Shown piece by piece: positions 55,703 to 64,000 of a DNA stretch of 64,000 nt. The translations under genes and the position numbers were made by a program. The DNA lies in NCBI GenBank assembly GCA_945910005.1, contig CAMDTW010000447.1, positions 12,501 through 76,500 of the forward strand, read 5' to 3'. The stretch's first letter is position 1; every line of letters begins with the position of its first letter. This DNA is from Isoperla grammatica. Its lineage: Eukaryota > Arthropoda > Insecta > Plecoptera > Perlodidae. The notes below the pieces were generated by a model, which was given only the letters and a program-made list of their open reading frames with translations, did not search any database and was not told where the DNA came from.

Positions 55703-58008
55703 CGAGGACAAACAGCATTTTAAAACGTGCTAGCGTTGCATTACTCAGAGACAGTATTAGCAGAACGTACCGTGATTTAAGCAGAATTTCTAAAGAATTG
55801 CTAGAAGTGCACATTGAGCTAAGTACCGTCCTGCATCCTATTCTCTTCAATAAGATCGAATGCCTAGCTAGAGAAAGAGCTGACTACATTTTTGATGAAT
55901 GTACCCAGAAGCAAAAAGATAAATTTACTAGAATGTTGAATACCCAACAAGGACCAGATGGCATAAAGAAATGTTTGGATCCGTCTAAAGTAGTGCTCAA
56001 CTTATCATCTAAACCTATAAGTGAACCTGCTCGTCTAGCTTTAACTAAGGGTTTAAACTTTGCGGTAGCGCCGCATCGTTTGCCTGTAGAGAAGATCATA
56101 AGTGAAGTGGAATCCTGCATAATGGGTTTTCAAGATAATAAAGCTGAACAAATTCGCCAAGACATAGCTAAAATATTGCTAAAAGCTAAGCCCCCTATGA
56201 GAAACATAAGTAGTGAAGAGATTCGAGCGCTTAGGGAGCTCCGTGAAGATAAGGATATCTTAGTTCTAGCAGCAGATAAAGGTAATGCGACGGTCGTTCT
56301 TGACAGTAGCGAATATCATGAAAAAATGCTGGCACTTCTTGATGATACAGCTTACATTAAAACTGATCAGGATCCAACTGTGTATCTTGAAAAGAAAACT
56401 AGGTCACTTATTATGTCTACACCTATCGACAAACAAGTGAAAAAATTCATTATTCCTCATGAAAAATCATCACGAGTCCCCAAACTATATGGTTTACCTA
56501 AAATACATAAAACAGGTGTTCCGCTTCGCCCTATAGTTAGTGCCATTGGCTCACCCACACAAGCCCTTGCTAAACACATTTCAAAATTGATGCAACCTGC
56601 AGCAGAAGAAGCTAAGTCGTATGTTAAAAACTCGACTCATTTTGTAGAGATTCTAAAAGATATTAAGTTGAACCCTGGTGACTTACTAGTTAGTTTTGAT
56701 GTTGTTTCTCTCTTTACGAAAGTACCAATTAAAGAGGCATTGGAGATCATTGAAGCCAAGAAGGTAGTTCCGACACATATTATTACGTTGTCTCGTCATT
56801 GCATGGCCACTACATATTTTACATACAAAGGTCAGTTCTATAAACAAATTGAAGGAGCTCCAATGGGGTCGCCATTGTCACCAGTGGTAGCAAATTTGTT
56901 CATGGAACATTTTGAAACAACAGCCCTGGAGTCATCTTTACTAAAGCCCCTGTGCTGGCTGCGATACATAGATGATAAGTTTGTAGTGTGGCAGCATGGA
57001 ATAGATAGGCTTAATGAATTTCATCAACATTTAAACAACCAACACACAAATATAAAACTAACGATGGAAATCGAGGAAGATGGTAAATTACCTTTTTTGG
57101 ATGTACTTGTTCAGAAAAAACCTGATGGAAGTCTTGGCCATACTGTGTTTAGAAAAGCTACTCATACAAACAGATATCTGAATGCAACCTCTCACCACCA
57201 CCCGAGTCAAATCCGGTCTGTTGCTTACACACTTGCTAATAGATCACACAAAATTGCAGATGTGGATAATATTGATGCAGAATATAAAATATTACATCAT
57301 GCCCTTTCATCTAACGGGTTTACGAATAGTTTAATAACAAAGGCATGGCATCGACAACCTCTTTCCACCTCGACGTCACAAGTAGAACCAGTAGAACCAC
57401 CCAAGTATACTGCCTATTTGCCATACATTAAAGGGACGACAGACTTGATCAGTCAACGGCTTCGCCGAGAAAACATACGGACGATTTTTAATACCGAGAA
57501 GAAAATTGGCGAAATGGTGGGAACTTGTAAGGATGTGATTCCTTTAGAAAACAAAGGAGTATATGAGATACCCTGTAATGGCTGTCATCACAGTTACATT
57601 GGTCAAACAAGTAGAAAATTATCGCAGCGAGTTCAAGAACACCGACTTGCTGTGGACCAAGGCCAGTCAACGTCATCTCTAGCACAACATACAATAAAGG
57701 AAGGACATAACATTAACTTTGCCGGGGTACGGCTTCTTGCTTCAGTGGACAATCTTCGAGCGAGGTTAATCCGGGAAGCAATTGAGATTGAGAAGCGGCC
57801 TCATAACCTGAACAAGCGAGATGACGCTCAAAGACTACCTTCGGCTTGGAAACCGATTGTGGCTAACCTTAAAGTCCAGCAGGTGTTCCCAGCCATCAAT
57901 CAGCCTGTTGCTGACCATTCTCAGAGACAAAGAGTTCCAGCAGTGTCTCAGGGGGGTCCCATAACCAGAAGCAAATTCAAGGAGCTTGCTAGAGCAGCTA
58001 CCCAGTGA
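55690..58008 (+). CDS. Penelope-like RT plus GIY-YIG endonuclease
   Basis: The frame is open from 55690 (TTG) to the stop at 58008, 772 codons. The first ATG is at codon 82, and the frame begins exactly at the junction with the inverted unit, so the 5' end is probably truncated. RT motifs are all present: a PKLYGLPKIHK block, SFDVVSLFTKVPI (motif A), GAPMGSPLSPVVANLF (motif B) and RYIDDKFVVW with the catalytic YIDD at about 426-429. A GIY-YIG nuclease follows from about 623 (GVYEIPCNGC...YIGQTSRKLSQRVQEHR), with REAIEIEKRPHNLNKRDD after it. This RT-then-GIY-YIG order defines canonical Penelope elements. No internal stop is present. Confidence 0.88.
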   Translation: MTRTARTNSILKRASVALLRDSISRTYRDLSRISKELLEVHIELSTVLHPILFNKIECLARERADYIFDECTQKQKDKFTRMLNTQQGPDGIKKCLDPSKVVLNLSSKPISEPARLALTKGLNFAVAPHRLPVEKIISEVESCIMGFQDNKAEQIRQDIAKILLKAKPPMRNISSEEIRALRELREDKDILVLAADKGNATVVLDSSEYHEKMLALLDDTAYIKTDQDPTVYLEKKTRSLIMSTPIDKQVKKFIIPHEKSSRVPKLYGLPKIHKTGVPLRPIVSAIGSPTQALAKHISKLMQPAAEEAKSYVKNSTHFVEILKDIKLNPGDLLVSFDVVSLFTKVPIKEALEIIEAKKVVPTHIITLSRHCMATTYFTYKGQFYKQIEGAPMGSPLSPVVANLFMEHFETTALESSLLKPLCWLRYIDDKFVVWQHGIDRLNEFHQHLNNQHTNIKLTMEIEEDGKLPFLDVLVQKKPDGSLGHTVFRKATHTNRYLNATSHHHPSQIRSVAYTLANRSHKIADVDNIDAEYKILHHALSSNGFTNSLITKAWHRQPLSTSTSQVEPVEPPKYTAYLPYIKGTTDLISQRLRRENIRTIFNTEKKIGEMVGTCKDVIPLENKGVYEIPCNGCHHSYIGQTSRKLSQRVQEHRLAVDQGQSTSSLAQHTIKEGHNINFAGVRLLASVDNLRARLIREAIEIEKRPHNLNKRDDAQRLPSAWKPIVANLKVQQVFPAINQPVADHSQRQRVPAVSQGGPITRSKFKELARAATQ

Positions 58009-58431
58009 TGTATCGCTGTGGCAGTGTTTTCGTTTTTATATGCAAGTGTTTTTTGGTTGTTGTGGTTTTTTATTTATTTGTTTTTGTATATTTGTATGTC
58101 TTGAAAAAGACGACGCTAAAGTCGTCGAAACGTTGACTTATCATTAAAAATAAAATTTAGATTGGTTTAACCGTAAAATGTATCCTTTCTTTATATATAT
58201 ATATATATATATATATGATTTCTCAGACTTTGTTGGTTGCAATATGTAAAGAAAGGATACATTCTACGGTTAAACCAATCTAAATTTTATTTTTAATGAT
58301 AAGTCAACGTTTCGACGACTTTAGCGTCGTCTTTTTCAAGACATACAAATATACAAAAACAAATAAATAAAAAACCACAACAACCAAAAAACACTTGCAT
58401 ATAAAAACGAAAACACTGCCACAGCGATACA

Positions 58432-58710
58432 TCACTGGGTAGCTGCTCTAGCAAGCTCCTTGAATTTGCTTCTGGTTATGGGACCCCCCTGAGACACTGC
58501 TGGAACTCTTTGTCTCTGAGAATGGTCAGCAACAGGCTGATTGATGGCTGGGAACACCTGCTGGACTTTAAGGTTAGCCACAATCGGTTTCCAAGCCGAA
58601 GGTAGTCTTTGAGCGTCATCTCGCTTGTTCAGGTTATGAGGCCGCTTCTCAATCTCAATTACTTCCCGGATTAACCTCGCTCGAAGATTGTCCACTGAAG
58701 CAAGAAGCCG
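58432..58710 (-). pseudogene. Short inverted Penelope C-terminal fragment
   Basis: About 90 codons identical (one clear change, A to V) to the C-terminus of the Penelope ORF, cut off at CAAGAAGCCG and fused directly to the plus-strand 3' end TCGAAACGTTGAC at 58711. Confidence 0.8.
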
Positions 58711-58774
58711 TCGAAACGTTGACTTATCATTAAAAATAAAATTTAGATTGGTTTAACCGTAGAATGTATCCTTT

Positions 58775-58808
<34 letters not shown>

Positions 58809-59091
58809 AAATTGTTTATCGTTTGATTATTGACTGTGTATGTATTAGTGATTTTAACACCACTACAAATAATTGAATTGTGGTTGTGTGATATACAAGG
58901 ACCGATAAGACATCCCACCAAACCTTATATAGATAGCGAGACGAGCCTTAAAGTTGTGATCCTGATGCTGGTACTCCTTGCGATGAGGGTTTCTAGGCTG
59001 ACACGGTCTTGTGTTCGTGTCGGCAGTATTTGTGCGGGTCAGTTGTAAACTAAAATTATGTACTCGAGTTAATGAGCTAATAGGCTGGTAG

Positions 59092-61932
59092 TAGGGTTGC
59101 CATATTACCTGGATTGAAATTCGGGACAAATGCACTGTATATGCACATGCACAGAGGTTCACAGTGGTCAATGGTACAAGTAGTACAAGGGGTCTGAGGG
59201 GGGGGGGGGTCGAAGGGCGATGATTATTAAGCATTACGTTATTTTCCATGGTGGACGTGATAGTCATAAAATTAAGGCAATGTTGGGTTGGGTACTAGGA
59301 ACTGGAGCTACCATGAAGTTCAATTCAAACTACAGTGTTCCAGATTGTTATTTATTTATTTAGTTTCCGTAGGCCTGTCTTCAAGCTGATTAGCTTCATC
59401 ACATTTTTTCTTAGCCCAGTCATATTTTTGTGTAGAATGTATTCCCGCCAACAACTTAGAATTACTCTTCACATAATCGTAAAACTCTGTGCAATTTACA
59501 TCCTTAAAGTTATATTGAACAAGGAGGATTGACCTCACAGAACTAATGAGAAGCCTGTTCCTTTCATCTGTCCATTGACAGTTCATCAGTGAAAATATTC
59601 TTTCCACATTAGCATTGTGGCCGGGAATAGAAAAGTAAAATTGTGAAATTTTCAGTAACTCACTGGACTGTTCTGTGCTTAGGATGTTTTGGAAAAAAGA
59701 TTTCCATTTCATTTGACTTGGTTGTTTATGCCATTCATCCCTATTATCTGACAACCTCATTGCAACAAAGTTTTTCAATGCAGAGAATTGATCGAATAAG
59801 ATATTGTCATCAATTAGAATTTGCCTACCCGAAAGAAATGAACAAATTGCTTCAAATTCCTCCCATTTTGGTACAGTGATTAATGTCATTGGTGAAAACA
59901 CAGACACATCATCGAAAGATTTAAGCCATTTAGCAAGATACTGTGTAGAAGCTAAGTAGAACTCATCAACATCATTGTAAAACGTCTGTAAAGCTCTGTC
60001 TGAATTTTCTAAATCAGATGCAGTAATATCATTTTGTACAGCAATAGTTTTAAACGAAATATCTCTTCTGTCATTCATTTTTTGCAGGGTGTCATTTAAT
60101 ATGTTTGGCACTTCGATTATTGAAATGTCAGCAGCTTCGATCTTTAAAATCGATACCTGAAATATTTTCATTTGTGATTGGACAAATAAGAGATATGCTT
60201 TTCCAAGAGGGTGTTCAAAGAACGATTTGATTACCTTGGGACATTTATCTTGCGACAGAAAATACGATTTTAAGGCATCAAACAAAGATATTAATCTCTC
60301 TACTGCTGGAAGTAAACTTAACCATCTGGTTTTAGAGTGGTTTAAGAGATCTTGAAATGTTACATTAACAAATTCACAAAAGCTCATTAACTCATTTACT
60401 CTCACAGTATAAATTGAAAAATAATTAAAAATCTTCACAACCATGCACTCAACATCAATTGTTAGGCGGTCGGCAGCAGTTTGAATGGTATTATGTAGTA
60501 TGTGAGCTGGGCAACCAATCCCTATTATATTGGGATTGTTGAGACCAGTTTTCAATTTCGTAAATATATTATTACCTTCTCGACGGTTTACTCCACCAAA
60601 GTTTGTATTGGTGTTATCACCACTAAAAGCTATTATTTTACTGTCAAGGTGAAACATTTTAACTACTCTAAGAATATATGACGATACAGTGTCAGATGTT
60701 TCATTTGGAAGCTCATCAAGCTCGATAAGTTTACTTTCAATGCCATTTTTTACACTAAAGTACTGTATAACAATAGGAAAAATCTTGTGATACCGGTGGT
60801 TGCTAGCATCAGTACTTATACTAACGTAATCAACATCCTTCAGATCGTTCCTTATCACTTCAAGGGTGTGCGGTCCTAACACATTATTAATAACTGCCTC
60901 CGTTTTAGTTTTAGCACTTGAAAATTTGCACGCAATGGAAGAGTCGGGAAACATTTTCTTGTACAGTTTATTGGAGCAACTAGTAGAGTTGTACGACTGG
61001 TGGTGAGTCACAGCATGAAAAGCACTCGTGCCCTCTGCTGCCGCTATTTTTGCAGTTTCTTGAGTTGACACCGCAAAGCATTGTGTAAGTTTTGATGAGC
61101 TCGCCACTGAAGAAATAGCTAGTTTGTGCTTCTTGCTTTGAACGTGGGTTAGCAAGTCGCCCCGCCCGCCGTGTGAAACCGATACGTAGCATCTGTAGTA
61201 AAAATAAAGACAGCAATGGAAAGAAGTACGCCGACACTGTAGGCAGGGATAGGCCTTTAAATCTTGAATGTTATGTAAGGAGGCGGCTAGCTTTGACACT
61301 GTTTCATGAATCATGATGGGACTGGTCAACCGTCAATGTGACTCAATCAAAATAGAACAAAATAGAACTAGAATCAAAACAGATCTACATCCACTTGCCT
61401 ACAAGTATTCGTCTGTGTACTTACATAATGAACAATGCCCTTCATAGTCATCTCGACCTCTCTTGAATGATGAAAATTCTTTTTCGTATTCAACTTTGTA
61501 TTGGGTTTTTCGTTTTGGCGGCGGCATTGCCACGTGACACTCGCAGTTGCAGCGTCGCAGACTCATAGCAGACAGCTCACAATACCTACTCCCTTGACGA
61601 ATGCCCTCGCTCGACTGAAACTCTGAAAGACGCGAACGCGGAGGCCGACTGGCCGGCCGAACCGCACATGTGCTCGCTGCGACGCGCTGCCCAGTGAGCC
61701 AGCCACGAAAAACAACTCAGCATTGTGCATTGGACAGCCAATAGACCTGAGCTGAGCAGCGACCCGGCACATTTGAACCGCCATTCTTTCAAAAACAACG
61801 TTTATGAAACAACTACGAGTATAAGTAGGGCTAAGATTTGGAAATCGGGACAATCCCGAATTTCCGGGACACGAAAAATACAGAGTTCAAAATCGGGACA
61901 ATCCCAATTTTTCGGGACGTATGGCAACCCTA
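59092..61932 (-). mobile_element. Complete hAT transposon with 8-bp TSD
   Basis: 2,841 bp with TAGGGTTGCCAT...ATGGCAACCCTA ends. GCTGGTAG is duplicated exactly at 59084-59091 and 61933-61940. The right subterminal region repeats TTCGGGACAATCCC words in both orientations. It carries one intact two-exon transposase. It is inserted in a unit of the 51-bp minisatellite, whose left flank survives at about 59060-59091. Confidence 0.92.
59356..61527 (-). CDS. hAT-family transposase with BED-like zinc finger, two exons
   Basis: Exons on the minus strand are 61527-61421 (ATG at 61527) and 61192-59356, giving 647 aa. The 228-bp intron is GT-AG. The donor GTACAC at 61420 is used because the nearby GTAAGT gives a stop after joining. 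The join creates HCSLCKCYVSVSHGGRGDLL followed by THVQSKKHK, a complete BED-type finger. This supports the model, because the long frame that reads through the intron lacks the first cysteines. The RNase H-like core has VSISTDASNH and FSGDNTNTNFGG as the acidic motifs, and HILHNTIQ. NVERIFSLMNCQWTDERNR marks the C-terminal dimerisation region with the likely catalytic Glu. It is an intact, probably autonomous, cut-and-paste enzyme. Confidence 0.85.
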
Positions 61933-62174
61933 GCTGGTAGTGGATGTATGTGGGTAGAAGTGGGCTAGTTAATGAGCTAATAGGCTGGTAGTGGATGTAT
62001 GTGGGTAGAAGTGGGCTAGTTAATGAGCTAATAGGCTGGTAGTGGATGTATGTGGGTAGAAGTGGGCTAGTTAATGAGCTAATAGGCTGGTAGTGGATGT
62101 ATGTGGGTAGAAGTGGGCTAGTTAATGAGCTAATAGGCTGGTAGTGGATGTATGTGGGTAGAAGTGGGCTAGTT
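61933..62174. repeat. 51-bp minisatellite, about 4.7 copies
   Basis: The unit is GCTGGTAGTGGATGTATGTG...GAGCTAATAG, exactly 51 bp and nearly identical between copies. The 17-residue protein repeat it yields is an artefact. The hAT transposon interrupts its left part. Confidence 0.9.
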
Positions 62175-62300
62175 TTTATTTTATTTTCGGACGAGTAAAG
62201 TAACAAATGCACTGTGAGTGCTACTGTATGTATTTTTTAATTCGTGCCCTGATTGTAGACCATAACAATAAATAATAAGCTAATACTAAATTAAGAGTAG

Positions 62301-62496
62301 GTTATGAAAGTAGGTGCCAATTGGCTGGAATGGTATACAATGTGAGGAAAGGATCCAACAGCTTACCTTCGTGTAGTAAGATGACGGATTTGCGAGTTTG
62401 TATTTGTATTATAATTTTTATGTGTACTTCAAACTCGCAAATCCGTCATCTTACCACACGAAGGTAAGCTGTTGGATCCTTTCCTCACATTATATA
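62301..62496. mobile_element. Short copy of the 17016-17474 element
   Basis: GTTATGAAAGTAGGTGCCAA to CCTTTCCTCAC, with the inverted pair AGATGACGGATTTGCGAGTT and its inverse. Flanks carry CTAATACTAAA(TTAA)GAGTAG, a 17-21-bp target duplication differing by a 4-base indel. Confidence 0.7.
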
Positions 62497-62575
62497 CTAA
62501 TACTAAAGAGTAGCTTATCACTTTCATTTATAAGCTCGTTGATAAAAAAAATTTGCTAAGTTAAATTAGATAGCC

Positions 62576-62887
62576 TAAGGTCCGCTTGATTTCCGACAAG
62601 CGGAGCTCGTCGAACTCGCAAGCTAGGTCGTTGCAGTCTGTTCAACAATGTTAAAAATCCCATGATATTCAAATAGGAGAAATGTAAAAGATAACATATG
62701 AAGAGATCTGTCAAAATAACTATAAGTATTGGTACAAGTACAAATGAGTATAAGTACAAATGATCGACAGCGTAAATTTATTTATAAATGCTGTAGTGGG
62801 CGACAAAATGGTGGGTTTGGTTCCCTTGTGACGACCTAGCTTGGGAGTTGGATGAGCCTCCGCCAGGCGGAGATCAAGTTGACCTTG
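62576..62887. mobile_element. MITE of the AAGGTC-CTTGATC family
   Basis: The left AAGGTCCGCTTGATTTCCG and right CGGAGATCAAGTTGACCTT ends are inverse. The interior matches 52914-53285 (AGCTAGGTCGTTGCAG, TTGTTGAACAGAC-like in inverse). No clean target duplication was found. Confidence 0.7.
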
Positions 62888-62959
62888 AATTAGCCTAGTT
62901 ACCAAGTTGTTATCATTAGCTACTAACAATAGTATTAAGATACACCATCGAATATTCAG

Positions 62960-64000
62960 GACGATGCACAATAGGCCGGTCGAACATTAACGGGAAAACG
63001 GTAACATAAAAGGCTTCGATGCACAATAGCCCGTAAAGCAGACGCAAATGAATAAAATGTTAAGTTGGTTAACCTGTATTTGTTATACTTTTAGATACCG
63101 CATGTGCGGTAGAATTGCCTGTCATAGTTGTGCCTAGGGATGACATCGGGTACCCGGGTAGCCCGGGTACCCGGCTCCAACAATTTACCCGGAGCCGTTT
63201 TTCAGGTCCGGGTAACTTTTTAGTCCGTTTATAGGATAAATTTACGCACCAGTATTGCCACACTTCCACAACACGTGACTCGGCGGGGAACAGAACAGAC
63301 GCGAGCCAACTTGCATTCGTTACTGTTTGTTCTTTGTTTAACATTCTGATGAACATTCTGGCTAATACTTGTGCTATTACTATGTATTTTTCTTAAAATC
63401 CTGTTTTATGTAAGTGCTTCAGTTGTGTATTGAGAAATGTCTTTTTACTCGACGTGATTACTGCAGGCGTATTCCGAGGGGTAACCCAGCGGGTAGCATG
63501 CATATCATTCGTCCCTCATCTTCGCACCCCGCGCACTTCACAAGGCCTAGCGACGACCTTCAAATCCCTAGTTGTGCCTTAACTTTGGTCATTGTAATTC
63601 TTGCCCTCTTTCTTGAAGAGGTGCGGACATCCCTCTATCATTATTATAATTATTTCATCTGTGCTGCTTACGGTATTATGTTCACTCATGTTTCTTGTTG
63701 CGGAGTTATGAAACATTTATGAAATGTTGTTTACACTTTACAGTTTCAAACATAAAACACAACTGTTGTTCAATCAGCGGACAAAATGACAATGCTTTCT
63801 AGATAAAAAAATGTTGTCAACAAGTTTAACTTCTTAAATATTTATTAACTTTAGGCTTGATTCTGACTGGTGCGTGTAGTATACGGAAACGCGAACTTGG
63901 CGAGCTTGCCGTTTTCGCTAGCAGGATACGGGAACGGAAAACTCTAATTGTGCATCGTGTCGTAAGATAACACAGGATCCAACTTTCCGTTCCCGTTAAC
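62960..64000. mobile_element. Possible inverted-repeat element with GATGCACAATAG ends, right edge of window
   Basis: GATGCACAATAGGCC (62963) and GATGCACAATAGCCC (63019) are matched in inverse by AATTGTGCATCG near 63950, with CCGTTCCCGTTAAC at the window end mirroring GTTAACGGGAA-like sequence on the left. In between, 63130-63200 holds a TAGGGATGACATCGGGTACC-type palindrome. No gene is recognised. It may continue beyond the window. Confidence 0.35.

Larger units (their letters stand above)
54677..58806. mobile_element. Penelope-like retroelement composite
   Basis: An inverted 3' fragment (54677-55702, minus) is joined head-to-head to a long plus-strand copy (55703-58193). After (TA)n a second, internally deleted unit of the same design follows (58216-58710 minus fused to 58711-58780 plus) and again ends in (TA)n. 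Inverted and partial pseudo-LTR arrangements are characteristic of Penelope elements. Both inverted units open with GATTTCTCA-ACTTTGTTGG. Confidence 0.8.

Noticed and set aside
61802..62212. Repeat protein with SPLLPTYIHYQPISSLT units
   Set aside because: It is the translation of the 51-bp minisatellite and crosses a transposon boundary.

Overview
This is a gene-poor, transposon-dense stretch of an animal nuclear genome. Introns with GT-AG boundaries, C2H2 zinc-finger arrays, several eukaryotic transposon classes, microsatellites and the very frequent TAGGCCTA word all point to a marine invertebrate. An echinoderm-like deuterostome is my best guess, but this is inference from composition only. 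No bacterial operon, rRNA gene or CRISPR array is present.

Layout. 0-6 kb: AT-rich DNA with a tRNA-like SINE relic, a TTA-flanked MITE, a 621-bp foldback element with a perfect 7-bp target duplication, and palindromic MITEs. 6.8-18.1 kb: the most interesting region. Two head-to-head multi-exon genes share an 878-bp intergenic space. On the minus strand a three-exon gene (835 aa predicted) fuses two C2H2 fingers to a tnp2/CACTA-like transposase. On the plus strand a seven-exon gene (551 aa predicted) has a PB1-like N-terminus and resembles the SAMD3-like proteins of fish and invertebrates. All exon phases can be joined without a stop. The introns carry several young insertions, one of which duplicated a splice donor. 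18.4-22.8 kb: a hAT element with 15-bp inverted repeats and a two-exon ZMYM-like transposase (982 aa). 23-36 kb: no gene, but a 36-bp minisatellite, LINE and zinc-finger relics, a 2.8-kb foldback and a 1.3-kb TA-flanked inverted-repeat element.

36.2-49.7 kb: a foldback element split by a 10.4-kb Gypsy LTR retrotransposon (minus strand, 869-bp LTRs differing at two sites by eye, ATAT target duplication, gag and pol joined by a textbook -1 frameshift signal). 50-52 kb: a gene with 19 tandem C2H2 fingers. 52.8-54.6 kb: nested MITEs and a frameshifted LINE. 54.7-58.8 kb: a Penelope-like element (RT plus GIY-YIG) in an inverted composite bounded by (TA)n. 59.1-61.9 kb: an apparently intact hAT transposon with a hidden intron and a perfect 8-bp target duplication, sitting inside a 51-bp minisatellite. 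62-64 kb: MITEs.

Most coding capacity therefore belongs to mobile elements. The zinc-finger gene and possibly the plus-strand partner gene are the only candidates for host genes. Exon boundaries were worked out by eye from splice signals and reading phase, with no transcript support.
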